This document shows, one piece after another, positions 7,337 to 17,111 of a DNA stretch of 64,000 nucleotides. The translations under genes were made by a program, and so were the position numbers. Position 1 is the first letter of the stretch; each line of letters opens with the position of its first letter. Source of the DNA: PALSA-607 sp036509315 (lineage in GTDB: Bacteria > Actinomycetota > Actinomycetes > Acidothermales > Acidothermaceae); the NCBI GenBank assembly GCA_036509315.1, contig DATCFU010000034.1, positions 1 through 64,000 of the forward strand. The letters run 5' to 3'. The notes under the pieces are model-generated. The model searched no databases and was not told where the DNA came from. It worked only from the letters and a program-made list of their open reading frames with translations.

Positions 7337-7606
7337 GTGACAGCCTCAGTCGAGGTTCCCAACCCGCTGGTGATCTACAGCACGCCCTGGTGTGGCTACT
7401 GCCGGACCCTGAAGCGCCAGCTTGTGGACGAGGGGATCGCGTTCACTGAGGTCAACATCGAGGAGACCCCAGGCGCCGCCGAGTTCGTCATGAGTATCAA
7501 CCGCGGAAACCAGACGGTTCCGACGGTGCTGTTCCCCGACGGCAGCACCCTGACCAACCCGCGGCTGTCCGCCGTCATCGATCAGCTCGCGGCCACAGAG
7601 TCCTGA
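7337..7606 (+). CDS. mrx1: Mycoredoxin (glutaredoxin-like, CGYC active site)
   Basis: This 89-residue thioredoxin-fold protein has the redox motif TPWCGYCRTL (about 16-25), the cis-Pro segment NQTVPTVLFPDG and the C-terminal helix of glutaredoxins. CGYC is the mycoredoxin-1 signature; Mrx1 reduces mixed disulphides between proteins and mycothiol in the cytosol. A strong GGAGGAG (7322-7328) precedes the GTG start. It is divergent from uvrD2 and convergent with nudC, four bases apart, the same neighbours it has in mycobacteria. Together with mscR in this window it shows that the organism uses mycothiol. Confidence 0.92.
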   Translation: MTASVEVPNPLVIYSTPWCGYCRTLKRQLVDEGIAFTEVNIEETPGAAEFVMSINRGNQTVPTVLFPDGSTLTNPRLSAVIDQLAATES

Positions 7607-7610
7607 CCCG

Positions 7611-8519
7611 TCAGTGAACGAGGCGGGTGAGATCGCCGCCGAACCACCCGTCGATCAGATAGAACGCGACGGAGGCACTCATCGGCAGCCGTAGCGAGCC
7701 GCCAGTGATCGCCGTGCGCAACTCGTCGCGGGTAAACCAGCGCGCCTCAGCAATCTCGTCGTCGTCGATCGTGAGTTCGATGGTCGTGGCCTGCGCGGTA
7801 AACGCCAGCATCAGGCTCGACGGGAACGGCCACGGCTGACTCGCGACGTAACGCACATTGCCGACCCGAACGCCAACCTCCTCGAACACTTCGCGGATGA
7901 CGGCGTGCTCGAGCGTCTCACCCGCCTCGACATATCCAGCCAGCGTCGACATTCGGCCCGCCGGCCAACTCGGCTGCCGACCGAGCAAGCACCGGTCGTC
8001 GCCATCAGTCACCAGCATGATCACGGCCGGATCGGTACGTGGATAGTGCTCACTTCCGTCATTCACGCAACGACGGACGTGCCCAGCAAGCGCGACAACC
8101 GTTTCCGCACCGCACAACGGACACCGGACGTGACGTGCGTGCCACTGCTCGAGTGCCGCTGCATGCGCGAACAAGCCGGCTTCGGCGTCTGACAGCTCGG
8201 CACCGACCTCGCGCAAGTTGGCGGCTTTCATGCCGGACGGCGGGGGGTCGGGCAACGGCGCGGCCACCGCGAACAGTCCAACAGCCGCCTCGACGTCAGA
8301 GGGTGCTGCTACACCGAGGAAATAGCGCTCGCCCGCTGGAGACTCGGCAGGCCGCAACGCCACCAGTGCGTCGCGCGCGACGAGCGCACGACCTGCGTCG
8401 ACGACGATGATGCGGGACGACGGATTGGCCCACGCGCGCGCCAGCCACTCGTCGTCCGCTCGCAAATGTGCTGCACGGTCGATGCCGGAGCGGCCTAACG
8501 GGGGCGGCTGTCGAGTCAT
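7611..8519 (-). CDS. nudC: NudC-type NADH pyrophosphatase (Nudix)
   Basis: This 302-residue protein has the three NudC signatures: a zinc ribbon (CPLCGAETVV ... RRCVNDGSEHYPRTDPAVIM), the Nudix box (GYVEAGETLEHAVIREVFEEVG) and the NudC-specific SQPWPFPSSLML. NudC hydrolyses NAD(H) to NMN(H) and AMP and can remove NAD caps from RNA. The ATG at 8519 overlaps the stop of the upstream peptidase gene in an ATGA arrangement, so the two are probably translationally coupled. It ends four bases from the convergent mycoredoxin gene. Confidence 0.93.
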   Translation of the reverse strand: MTRQPPPLGRSGIDRAAHLRADDEWLARAWANPSSRIIVVDAGRALVARDALVALRPAESPAGERYFLGVAAPSDVEAAVGLFAVAAPLPDPPPSGMKAANLREVGAELSDAEAGLFAHAAALEQWHARHVRCPLCGAETVVALAGHVRRCVNDGSEHYPRTDPAVIMLVTDGDDRCLLGRQPSWPAGRMSTLAGYVEAGETLEHAVIREVFEEVGVRVGNVRYVASQPWPFPSSLMLAFTAQATTIELTIDDDEIAEARWFTRDELRTAITGGSLRLPMSASVAFYLIDGWFGGDLTRLVH

Positions 8520-9955
8520 GCCGTTGGCAGCGCGGCGAGCTCGTCCCACAGATAGGCCGCCGTTTCGGCGCCCTTGAGCAATACCGAGATGACCGCGTGC
8601 TCATCAGGCGCATGGACCCGGTCGGTCGGGAGGCCGGCACCCAGAAATATCAGCGGGGCTTGGAGAATCTCAGCAATATCGGCCTCTGGTCCGGATCCGC
8701 CTTCGCCGGTGAAGAGCACGTCGTCGTCGTGGGCCCGGCCAAGCGCGCGCACCAACGCCTGTACCGCCGGGTCATCGATCGGCACCAGATAAGGCCGCAC
8801 GCCATCGCCGAAGAACTCAACCTTCGCGGTGATGCCCTCAGGAACGTTGGCAGCTACGTAGGCGCGCATTGCCGCCTGGACGTCGAGTGGTTGCTGATTT
8901 GCGACCAGCCGGAACGACACCTTCGCATGCGCGTCGGTCGGCACGATCGTCTTGTGGCCAGGACCCATGTAGCCACCCCAGACGCCGTGAATCTCACACG
9001 TCGGTCTTGCCCAGATACGCTCAAGCGTGCTGTAGCCGGCCTCGCCGAATGTCGCGCGGCTCTCGGCCGTCTCGAGCCAATGCGCATCGTCGAACGGCAG
9101 GCGCGCAATAAGGTCGCGCTCGACATCGGTGAGCGGCGCGACATCGTCGTAGAAGCCGCCGAGCGTCACGTGGTTGTTCTGGTCGTGAAGCCCCGAGAGC
9201 AGGTGCGCCATGACGGTCAACGGGTTCGGGACTGATCCGCCAAACGAGCCCGAATGCAGATCGACGTCCGGCCCGTGCAGATCGATCTGACAATCGGTCA
9301 GGCCCCGCATGCGCACGCAGGTCGTGATCACGCCGGCGGCGTATAGGCCGTTGTCGCTGACGACGATGACGTCGCAGCCAAGGCGATCGCGCCGCTCGCG
9401 AAGCAGATCGGCGAAGGCCGGCGAGCCCGACTCCTCCTCACCCTCGATGAGCAGCTTCAGATTGACCGGCGGGCTGGTGCGTCCGCTCGCCGCGAAGCTC
9501 GCGCGCAATCCGTACAGGTGGTAGAGCACCATCCCCTTGTCATCGGACGCTCCTCGACCGAGCAACCGGTCGCCGTCCGGCCCTGGCACGACGGCCGGCT
9601 CGAATGGCGCGAAACTCCAGCTCTCGACCGGGTCGACGGGTTGCACATCGTGATGGCCGTAGACCACGACGGTCGGTGCGTTCGGATTGTCACTGGGCCA
9701 TTCCGCAAATACCGTCGGCGCGCCATCGCTGGCTGGCCAGATCTCGACGGTCGGAAACCCGGTCACTCGGGCGGCATCGGCAAACCACTCCGCCGAGCGT
9801 TCGACGTCGCCTCGTCGCTGCGGGTCGGTCCAGACCGACGGAATGCGAATCCAGTCCGACAACTGCGCGACGAACTCTTCCTTGTGTGTCTCGAGGAAGG
9901 CCCTGACGGCGTCGCGCCGCGCATCATCAACCGCCGAGGCGGAAATTTCGCTCAT
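8516..9955 (-). CDS. M20-family metallopeptidase (dipeptidase-like)
   Basis: This 479-residue protein has the M20 di-zinc core: VVVYGHHDVQPVDP (His ligand), GRGASDDKGMV (bridging Asp) and LLIEGEEESGSPAF (catalytic Glu). A dimerisation lid lies near 210-330, and a downstream GEGGSGPEADIAE carries further active-site residues. The family cleaves dipeptides or N-acyl amino acids; CNDP/DUG1-like dipeptidases are the closest in length. It is probably cytosolic, as no signal peptide is seen. It sits between adnB and nudC, where M. tuberculosis has an unrelated potassium-channel gene (from memory), so this is a lineage-specific insertion or replacement. Confidence 0.88.
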   Translation of the reverse strand: MSEISASAVDDARRDAVRAFLETHKEEFVAQLSDWIRIPSVWTDPQRRGDVERSAEWFADAARVTGFPTVEIWPASDGAPTVFAEWPSDNPNAPTVVVYGHHDVQPVDPVESWSFAPFEPAVVPGPDGDRLLGRGASDDKGMVLYHLYGLRASFAASGRTSPPVNLKLLIEGEEESGSPAFADLLRERRDRLGCDVIVVSDNGLYAAGVITTCVRMRGLTDCQIDLHGPDVDLHSGSFGGSVPNPLTVMAHLLSGLHDQNNHVTLGGFYDDVAPLTDVERDLIARLPFDDAHWLETAESRATFGEAGYSTLERIWARPTCEIHGVWGGYMGPGHKTIVPTDAHAKVSFRLVANQQPLDVQAAMRAYVAANVPEGITAKVEFFGDGVRPYLVPIDDPAVQALVRALGRAHDDDVLFTGEGGSGPEADIAEILQAPLIFLGAGLPTDRVHAPDEHAVISVLLKGAETAAYLWDELAALPTA

Positions 9956-9964
9956 GCCAAGACT

Positions 9965-9999
9965 CTAGGCGGGGACCCGTAGCGCCCTAGGCGGGGACC
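9965..9999 (-). repeat. 13-bp direct repeat duplicating the adnB 3' end
   Basis: CTAGGCGGGGACC occurs at 9965-9977 and 9987-9999, offset by 22 bases. On the minus strand the copy at 9987 is the end of adnB with its TAG stop, and the other lies just downstream before the M20 gene. It is the same kind of arrangement as at 2401-2438. Confidence 0.8.
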
Positions 10000-12900
10000 G
10001 AGCGCAGTAGTTCGACGAGGCCTTCGCGGTCGAGCAGGTCACTCGGCGCGACCGTTGCGCCATCGCGCAAGTAGCAGAACACGGCGCGGACATTGGCAAG
10101 ATCGGTGCCGGTCAGATCGGCCCACGCCAAGCGGTAGGCCGCGAGTTGGATGGCGGCCGCGCGTCCGTCAGCGCCGGCGGGCCGTCGTCCGGTCTTCCAG
10201 TCGACAACGGTGCAGCCGCCGTCAGTGTCGCGGAACACGGCGTCCATGCGGCCGCGCACGACGATGTCGTCGATGACGAGCTCGAACGGCACCTCGACCT
10301 CGACCGGGTCGCGATCGGCCCACGAAGTCTTGAGGAAGGACTGCTGGAGTTGGTGCAGGTCGGCGTCGGGCGCCGCATCGGCGTCGGCCGAACCTGGCAC
10401 CTCATCGAGGTCAAGCAGGCGCGGTGATGAGAAGCGCTGCTCGAGCCATAGGTGGAACGCGGTGCCGCGGCGGGCGAGCGGTGCGGGCGCGGCCGGCAGC
10501 GGTCGGCGGAGCTGACGCGCAAGCTCATCGGGGTCGCGTCGCAAGGTGACGAGTTGACTGACCGACAGCTGCCTTGGCAGCTCGACGTCGAGCCTGGCGC
10601 GTTGCTTGCGCGCCGCGCGCTCGGAAAGCAGCACCTCGACGTCGCGACTCCACTCGTCGGTCGCGCTCGTTAGGGCGATCGCCCCGTCGAGGGTGCCGAG
10701 TTCGACGGCCATCAACTCGACCAGTTCAGCCGCAGCCTCGACGGCCGGACGGCGGACGGCCAACGGGTCGAGCGGCCAGCTCGCAGTCGCCGGCCCGAGC
10801 TCGTGCATCGGGTTCGGCGTGCCATCAGCGGGCAACTCTGTCCAGCAGTCGACCTCGCCGCCGCCGGCCTCGCAGACGTCGTGCACGGCAGCCAGGAACT
10901 CACTGACGTCACGCGGCTTTTGGGTGTCGTCCCACCGGTAGCCGGTGCAGATCAACATGCTGCGCGCTCGGGTGACGGCCACGTACGCGAGCCGTCGTTC
11001 CTCACGCAGCAGATGTGCCTTCGCTGATTCGGCGAAATCTTTGATCGCCTCAACGGCCTCCATCTGGTGGATATGGCCTTCGAGACGCGCCACCGGCAGG
11101 CCGTCGCGGTCTCCGCGCAATGGCCACGGGAGCGACCCGCGCTGGGTGAGCCAACCTCTGACATCGGCGGGACGCACACCAGGAAAGAGGTTGTCGACGA
11201 GACCGGGCACGCACACGACGTCCCACTCGAGGCCCTTTGATGCATGAACAGTGAGCAGTTGCACGCGGTCGCGGCGCACGTCGGCACCTTGACGCAGTTC
11301 GGGCAGCGTCGACTCGGGTTCGTCCGGACGGTCGAGGCCGCGCTCCTCAACAGCGGCGGCGTCGAGGTAGTCGAGGAAGGCCGCCACGCTGACGTCGTCG
11401 CCGCCTGCTGCAAACTCCGCAGCGACGTCGATCAAGCGGTCAAGATTGGCCCGCGACGCGCTGAGGTCGCCGCCGCGTGCGAGAACCTCGACATCGAGCC
11501 CCGTTGTCGCCACAACGTCGGCGACCAGGTCGGGCAACGGTTGCCCGAGCCGTGATCGCAGCGCCCGCAACTCGGCGGCCAATGTGACCAACCGTTGGTG
11601 GCCCGTCGCCGACAGACCCGTCGGCGTGAACTTGCCGGGTGCAGGCAGCGCGTCGAGCGCATCGATGATGCTGCGGTCGTCGATATCGTCGGGATCCGGC
11701 TCAACAGCAGTGGCCTCGACCGCCGTGATGTCGGGAGGCGTGACGTCGGCGGGGTTCGCTTCGCCCGCGGCGCTCGCGTCCGCAACGAGGGCGTCGCGCG
11801 AGGGCGTACGCGCCAAGTGGCGCGCCCACCTGCTCAGTGCGGCAAGGTCACGACCGCCGATACGCCACCGCGCACCCGTCAGCAGCCGCATCAGCGCGTC
11901 GCCGCGTGCGGGGTCGACCATCACCCGCAAGGTGGCGACCACGTCGACGACTTCTGGCTCGAGTAGCAGACCACCGACGCCGACGATCTCGATCGGCACG
12001 CCGCGTGCGCGCAGCGCAGCCTCGATGCGTGGCAACTGCTTCCAGGCTCGCACGAGCACGGCGATGCTGCTGGTCGGTTCGCCCGCGGCCCGCCTCTCGT
12101 GGTCTGCCCGCCACAGCGCCGCGATCTGGTCCCCGACCGCTTTCGCCTCGTCGTCGACTGTCGGGTAGAGCCCGCATCGCACGACGCCGTCACCTGCCGC
12201 AGTGCGCGCACCCAGTTCCGGCGTCGAGACGCGACCGTCACGCAGCGGCTCCGCGATGGCGTTCGCAACGTCAAGAACGCTGCGCTCATTGCGGAAACTC
12301 GTGCTCAGCGTCAGCACGGACGCCGGCTTGTCGGCGTCCGGGAATTGCTGCGGAAAGGCGACCAGCGTGCCCTGGCTTGCGCCACGCCAGCCGTAAATCG
12401 CCTGTGACGGATCGCCGACCGCTGTGAGCAACGGCGCTGCGTCGAGGCCCTCGTGAAAGGCGCCGAACAGCGCACGCAGGAACACCAGTTGGGCGTGGCT
12501 GGTGTCTTGGTATTCGTCGAGCAGCACGGCACGGTAGGTCGACCGCTCGGTCGCCGCAACCACTGGAAACAGCTCGGCAAGGTCGGCTGCCAGTGACATT
12601 TGATCGGCGAAGTCGAGACACTCGTGGCGGCGCTTCGCCTCGTCGTACGCCGCCACGATCGGCAGTAGCTGGCATCGTGCGGCAAGCGCTCGGGCCACTC
12701 CGACGATGTCGTCATGGAAGTCTTTCGTTGTTCGCTGCGTCGCCGCCTTAGGCAGGGCGGTGAGCACGCCGTGCAAGCTGGTGCAGTAGTCGCGCAACTG
12801 CTGGCTCGTCACACGATGTTGCGCGAGACCCTCGGCCAGAGCGCGGACGTCGTTGGTCACCGTCATCGGCGAAACCAGGACCTCGGTCATCGGCCCGTCG

Positions 12901-13352
12901 TAGGCGTCGACAACCCGACGCGCGTACTGCCACGCAACGGTTTGCGGGATCAACCGCTGTCCGGGCTCGCGGCCGATGCGTAGCGCGTTCTCGGCGACGA
13001 TCCGGCCGGCATACGCGTCGTACGTCGAGATTGTCGGATCGGCCGCGCTGATCACCTCGGCGTCGACCAGCCCGCGCGCGGCAAGTTGGCCCAGACGTCG
13101 GCGAACTCGAGCCGCAAGTTCGGCGGCCGCCTTGCGCGTGAAGGTGAGTCCCAGTACCTGATCTGGTCGCACGAGGCCGTTGGCTACCAACCACACGACG
13201 CGGCCAGCCATGGTTTCTGTCTTGCCAGAGCCGGCACCCGCAACGACAAGGCACGACTGCGCCGTCGATTCGATGACCGCGGTCTGCTCGGCGGTGGGTG
13301 GATCCTGCTCGAGAGCGCGCGCGATCTGCACAGCTGTATAACGGACCGTCAC
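9987..13352 (-). CDS. adnB: AdnB subunit of the AdnAB helicase-nuclease
   Basis: This 1121-residue protein has an N-terminal UvrD-like motor (Walker A VAGAGSGKTETMA at about 37-49; Walker B VLLDEYQDTSHAQ; HASKGLEWDVVCVPGLVDN) and a C-terminal RecB-type nuclease (GTAFHLWLEQRF, RGRMDAVF, CTVVDWKTGRRP, AIQLAAYRLAW). AdnAB is the actinobacterial heterodimer that resects double-strand breaks in place of RecBCD/AddAB. In the mycobacterial enzyme AdnB is the main motor. The GTG at 13352 overlaps the adnA stop as GTGA, which assures coupled synthesis of both subunits. No Fe-S cysteine set is visible in this subunit. Confidence 0.93.
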   Translation of the reverse strand: MTVRYTAVQIARALEQDPPTAEQTAVIESTAQSCLVVAGAGSGKTETMAGRVVWLVANGLVRPDQVLGLTFTRKAAAELAARVRRRLGQLAARGLVDAEVISAADPTISTYDAYAGRIVAENALRIGREPGQRLIPQTVAWQYARRVVDAYDGPMTEVLVSPMTVTNDVRALAEGLAQHRVTSQQLRDYCTSLHGVLTALPKAATQRTTKDFHDDIVGVARALAARCQLLPIVAAYDEAKRRHECLDFADQMSLAADLAELFPVVAATERSTYRAVLLDEYQDTSHAQLVFLRALFGAFHEGLDAAPLLTAVGDPSQAIYGWRGASQGTLVAFPQQFPDADKPASVLTLSTSFRNERSVLDVANAIAEPLRDGRVSTPELGARTAAGDGVVRCGLYPTVDDEAKAVGDQIAALWRADHERRAAGEPTSSIAVLVRAWKQLPRIEAALRARGVPIEIVGVGGLLLEPEVVDVVATLRVMVDPARGDALMRLLTGARWRIGGRDLAALSRWARHLARTPSRDALVADASAAGEANPADVTPPDITAVEATAVEPDPDDIDDRSIIDALDALPAPGKFTPTGLSATGHQRLVTLAAELRALRSRLGQPLPDLVADVVATTGLDVEVLARGGDLSASRANLDRLIDVAAEFAAGGDDVSVAAFLDYLDAAAVEERGLDRPDEPESTLPELRQGADVRRDRVQLLTVHASKGLEWDVVCVPGLVDNLFPGVRPADVRGWLTQRGSLPWPLRGDRDGLPVARLEGHIHQMEAVEAIKDFAESAKAHLLREERRLAYVAVTRARSMLICTGYRWDDTQKPRDVSEFLAAVHDVCEAGGGEVDCWTELPADGTPNPMHELGPATASWPLDPLAVRRPAVEAAAELVELMAVELGTLDGAIALTSATDEWSRDVEVLLSERAARKQRARLDVELPRQLSVSQLVTLRRDPDELARQLRRPLPAAPAPLARRGTAFHLWLEQRFSSPRLLDLDEVPGSADADAAPDADLHQLQQSFLKTSWADRDPVEVEVPFELVIDDIVVRGRMDAVFRDTDGGCTVVDWKTGRRPAGADGRAAAIQLAAYRLAWADLTGTDLANVRAVFCYLRDGATVAPSDLLDREGLVELLRSVPA

Positions 13353-16300
13353 GCGGTCACCTGCCGACCTTCGTCGCGCACCGGACATGATGTGCGCACC
13401 GGACATGACCTGCACATGTCGTTGTCGATCGCGTTGAAGATGCTGCCCGCCATGCCCTGCGCCGACCGCTCGACCATGTCGAGGGCCCACTTTGGATCAG
13501 CGCTATCGGCCAACGGGTTTTGGCGTTGCATCGTGAAGCTTTGGGTGTCTCGACCGAGTTGAACGAGCTCCGCGCCGCCCGACGCCGTGCGTCCGTCGGT
13601 GATGTCCACAAAGCCGCCGTGCTCGACTGCGAGCTGATAGGCGCCGAGCTGCGCGTTCGTCTGGAGCTCGTCCTTCTTCGGCTGACCTTTCCCGGTCTTC
13701 AGATCGACGACGAACAACCGCCCCTCGTCGTCGCGCTCGAGGCGATCGACCTGGCCCTTCAACACTGCGCGGCCGATCGTGACCTCGAAGTCCTGCTCAG
13801 CTGCGACGCAAACGCGGGTGTTGGTGCGCAGCCACTCGGCCAGCTTCCGCACCATCTCGCCAGCGCGCTCGCGCTGCCGGACCGCGAACCAGCCAGAGCC
13901 TAAATCGACCCGCTTGATTGCGCTCGCGAGCCGCTCCTGCAATTGCGCGGCGACATCGGCTGCGGGCAGACCTTCGTCGGCGACCTGCTGCGCAAGCGCG
14001 TGCACCAGCGTGCCGATGCCCTGTGACGTCGAATCGCCACTCGTGCCGCCCGACGACTCGAGCAGCCAACGCAAAGGGCAACGAGCAAATGCTTCGAGAC
14101 GGGACGGCGACAGCCTGACGAGTTCGCCGTTGTCGACGAGTGGACGCTCATCGGAAAGCGGCCCAAGCCCGTACCAGTCGCGCGGGTCAGCACCCGGCAC
14201 TCCGGCCACCGCCAGTCGCGCGAGCTGTGCACCGGCGGCGGCTTTTCGTCGTCCGGCCGTCTCGGTGTCTGGACCTGGAGTCGTCACAACGGCGCGCAGC
14301 TCCGCCACCACCGACGGAAGGTCGAGGCCGCGCGGAACCCTCGTCAGCGGCCGCTCGTCGCGCTCGCTCGGCACGAGTTCGTCGAGGAAGCGCGACGGCT
14401 GTTGGTCGTCGCTGCGGACAGCGGTTGCGAGCAGGTGCAGGCGAGCCCTCGTGACCGCGACGTAGAAGAGCCGCCGCTCTTCAGCGAGTCGGGCGGCGAC
14501 CGCCTGCAACGCCCTGGTGGCGCCGTCGTCGTCGCCAGCCACAAGCACGTCGACAAGCTGCTGGGATCCGAGCAGCGACCCGCGCCCGCGCAGGTCGGGC
14601 CAGACGCCTTCTTGCACACCCGCGACAGCAACGACGTCCCACTCGAGGCCTTTCGCGGCGTGCGCGGTCATCAGCCGCACACCCTCTGCGCTCGGCGCTT
14701 GCGGTGCCAACGTGTCGCCCGGGATCTGCTGGCCGAGCAGGTGGTCGAGGAACACGTCGGGCCCGGCCTTCGGCAGCCGATCGGCAAATCGGGCGGCGAC
14801 GTCGAAGAGCGCGACCACTGCGTCAAGGTCGCGGTCAGCGGCCGCCGAACCCGGACCGCCTGACAACGCGAGTGAACTCAGGCGGGTCACCACGTTGGCG
14901 GCCTGCCAGATCGCCCAGAGCACTACCTCAGCTGTTGCTGCCGGGTCGGCAGCAACAGCGCGGCCTGCCGCGAGCGCATCGGCAACGCGTTGGGCAGGTG
15001 CTGCAACCCGCAGGTCGATCGGGACCAGCTCGGCTGGCGTGACCAGCGCCTCAGCGAGCAACGCGCCCGACGCACGGCCACCACCGGCGGCAAGCTCAAG
15101 GCGTCTTAGGTCTTGTCGTAGTCGGCGCAGCGCCAGCGGGTCAGCACGCCCGAGAGGGCCGGTGACCAGCTCGGCTGCAAGCTCGACGCCCGGCGACCCG
15201 GTGAAGTCGAGGCGCCCGGTAACGACGGCGAGGATCCGCAAGAGCGCACGCACAATCGGGACGTCGACCAGTGGCTGTTCTTCCGCATGCGCAGCGACCG
15301 GCACGCCGGCGGACTGCAATGAGCGCCGCAGCATCGGAAGCGGTGTACCGCTACGCACGAGGACTGCCATTCGCGACCAGGGCACCTCGTGGAGCAAGTG
15401 CATCTCGCGCAATCGCTGCGCGATGTAGGACGCTTCGGCGCTGGTCGTCGCGAAGAGGTGAACCTCTGCGGTGCCGGGGGCTAGGCCAGGTGCGGGTCGC
15501 AATCTGCGATGCGCGGGCGGACCGGACAACCGCTGCGCGACCCGACGCGATGCTGCGAGTAGCTGCTCGCCCGAGCGCCTGCTCACGGCGAGCTCGATGA
15601 CAGTGGGAGGTGAGCCGTCCGCTGCCCGAAAGCGGTCGGCGAATCGGCGGATGCCTTCAAGGTCAGCCCCGCGAAATCCGTAGATCGACTGGTCGGGATC
15701 GCCAACGGCAAGCAGGTCGCGGCTGCCAACGAGCAGGGCCAACAACTCTTCTTGGGCGGGATCGGTGTCTTGGTATTCGTCGACGACCACGAATTCGTGA
15801 GCGGCTCGAATCTCCTGCAGGACAAGGGGATCTGCCCTCAACAACCCCGCCGCAGCCCGGATCAACTCAGCCGGGTCGTACGACGCAGCCTCGCGCAATG
15901 CTGACACCTGCGCGTACTGCTCGGCGAACTTCGCGGCCGCCACCCAGTCGTCTCGCTTGTCGCGGCGACCGAGTTGCGCGAGTTCGCGTGGGGTCACTCC
16001 GCGTTCGACGGCGCGTTGGACGAAGTCACGCAACTCCTGTGCGAAGCCGCGAGTAAGCAGTGCCGGATGCAGGCGTTCTGGCCACTCGACGCCGCCTTCT
16101 TCGACGTCGCCTTCCAGCAGCTCGCGGACGACAAGGTCTTGTTCGGGACCCGATAGCAGCCGCGGCGCGGGCTCACCGCGACGAGCCGCGTTCGCGCGCA
16201 GCAAGCCGAATGCGTAGGAGTGGAATGTGCGCGCGATCGGCTCGCGAATGGTGCGGTCAAGCCGAGCAGCGATGCGCTCGCGAAGCTCGGCGGCAGCTCG

Positions 16301-16558
16301 GCGGCTGAAGGTCAGCACTAGCGCTTGGTCGGGTGTGATCTCGCCGGCTTTAACGCGCTGCACCACTGCCTCGACGATCGTGGTGGTCTTGCCGGTGCCG
16401 GGACCGGCAAGCACGAGGACTGGGCCGCCACGATGTTCGATCGCGCGTCGCTGCGCCTCGTCGAGAACCGCGGGGATGACCGGTCGTGCGGGTGCCCGCA
16501 CCACGCGCGGCACGTCAGCGGGCCGACGCGGACGCCGCCCACCCGCCGTCCCGCTCAT
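13349..16558 (-). CDS. adnA: AdnA subunit of the AdnAB helicase-nuclease
   Basis: This 1069-residue protein has a helicase core (Walker A VLAGPGTGKTTTIVEAV at about 49-65; VVVDEYQDTDPAQEEL; TAHAAKGLEWDVVAV; YVAVTRARLHL). The C-terminal nuclease (LKGQVDRLE, LFVVDLKTGKGQPKK, QLGAYQLAVEHGG) carries cysteines in ARCPLRW and MCRSCPVRTSCPV that fit an AddB-like [4Fe-4S] cluster. It is the first gene of the adnA-adnB unit. ATG 16558 is taken as start; a GTG nine bases upstream is equally possible and neither has a clear ribosome site. Confidence 0.92.
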   Translation of the reverse strand: MSGTAGGRRPRRPADVPRVVRAPARPVIPAVLDEAQRRAIEHRGGPVLVLAGPGTGKTTTIVEAVVQRVKAGEITPDQALVLTFSRRAAAELRERIAARLDRTIREPIARTFHSYAFGLLRANAARRGEPAPRLLSGPEQDLVVRELLEGDVEEGGVEWPERLHPALLTRGFAQELRDFVQRAVERGVTPRELAQLGRRDKRDDWVAAAKFAEQYAQVSALREAASYDPAELIRAAAGLLRADPLVLQEIRAAHEFVVVDEYQDTDPAQEELLALLVGSRDLLAVGDPDQSIYGFRGADLEGIRRFADRFRAADGSPPTVIELAVSRRSGEQLLAASRRVAQRLSGPPAHRRLRPAPGLAPGTAEVHLFATTSAEASYIAQRLREMHLLHEVPWSRMAVLVRSGTPLPMLRRSLQSAGVPVAAHAEEQPLVDVPIVRALLRILAVVTGRLDFTGSPGVELAAELVTGPLGRADPLALRRLRQDLRRLELAAGGGRASGALLAEALVTPAELVPIDLRVAAPAQRVADALAAGRAVAADPAATAEVVLWAIWQAANVVTRLSSLALSGGPGSAAADRDLDAVVALFDVAARFADRLPKAGPDVFLDHLLGQQIPGDTLAPQAPSAEGVRLMTAHAAKGLEWDVVAVAGVQEGVWPDLRGRGSLLGSQQLVDVLVAGDDDGATRALQAVAARLAEERRLFYVAVTRARLHLLATAVRSDDQQPSRFLDELVPSERDERPLTRVPRGLDLPSVVAELRAVVTTPGPDTETAGRRKAAAGAQLARLAVAGVPGADPRDWYGLGPLSDERPLVDNGELVRLSPSRLEAFARCPLRWLLESSGGTSGDSTSQGIGTLVHALAQQVADEGLPAADVAAQLQERLASAIKRVDLGSGWFAVRQRERAGEMVRKLAEWLRTNTRVCVAAEQDFEVTIGRAVLKGQVDRLERDDEGRLFVVDLKTGKGQPKKDELQTNAQLGAYQLAVEHGGFVDITDGRTASGGAELVQLGRDTQSFTMQRQNPLADSADPKWALDMVERSAQGMAGSIFNAIDNDMCRSCPVRTSCPVRDEGRQVTA

Positions 16559-16777
16559 CGAAGACACCAGCGCATCACACCACGAAACGCTGACACTGCG
16601 CGGCGCTCGGCTGCGTCGCCCAGCTGCGGTATGTCTCCATCATCCATTCCTCACAAATGCAGCCGCGCTCGTCACAGACGCATCCTCCGCGCGCCGAATT
16701 TCCTGCGTCCGTGAGGAACCGGGTCCAGCGGACGGCCGGAAAGCTGAACGTGCGAGGAGCCGGACCGGTTAGCTTAG

Positions 16778-17101
16778 CTAGGAGTCGGGGTCCCAGCGGG
16801 CTCGGCGCATGTCGACACGGTCGCCGCGCATGGGCGTCACGTCCGCGCGCAGCAGCCGCAGTACCTCTCCGTCGTGACTCGGTGCCGGGGTGCCGTCGGC
16901 ATGAACCACGCGGTGCCACGGCACGGCGCCACCCCACGTCGACATCACCGAGCCGACTTGCCGCGGGCCACCCTCACCGAGGTATTCGGCGATGTCCCCG
17001 TACGCGAGCACCTTGCCCGGAGGTATCGCGTCGACGAGGTCCAGCACCCGTTGCGCGAACGCCGTCACTTCGACATCCGGCTCGAAGGATTTGCTCGCCA
17101 C
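16778..17101 (-). CDS. Alkyltransferase-like (ATL) DNA-base binding protein
   Basis: This 107-residue protein covers the DNA-binding domain of O6-alkylguanine methyltransferases (VLDLVDAIPPGKVLAYGDIAEYLG, QVGSVMSTWGG). The acceptor motif PCHRV is replaced by VPWHRVVHADG. Trp for Cys is the hallmark of ATL proteins, which bind O6-alkylguanine without removing the alkyl group and hand it to nucleotide excision repair. GTG 17101 lies 10 bases from the moeZ stop; a longer upstream reading would overlap moeZ by about 95 bases and is rejected. It is the last gene of the hydrolase-moeZ-ATL run. Confidence 0.87.
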   Translation of the reverse strand: MASKSFEPDVEVTAFAQRVLDLVDAIPPGKVLAYGDIAEYLGEGGPRQVGSVMSTWGGAVPWHRVVHADGTPAPSHDGEVLRLLRADVTPMRGDRVDMRRARWDPDS

Positions 17102-17111
17102 GAAGGGAAAG

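Noticed and set aside
16575..16937. 120-codon frame between adnA and the ATL gene
   Set aside because: It overlaps the ATL gene in another frame and has no ribosome site or domain; the gap itself shows nothing else I can support.
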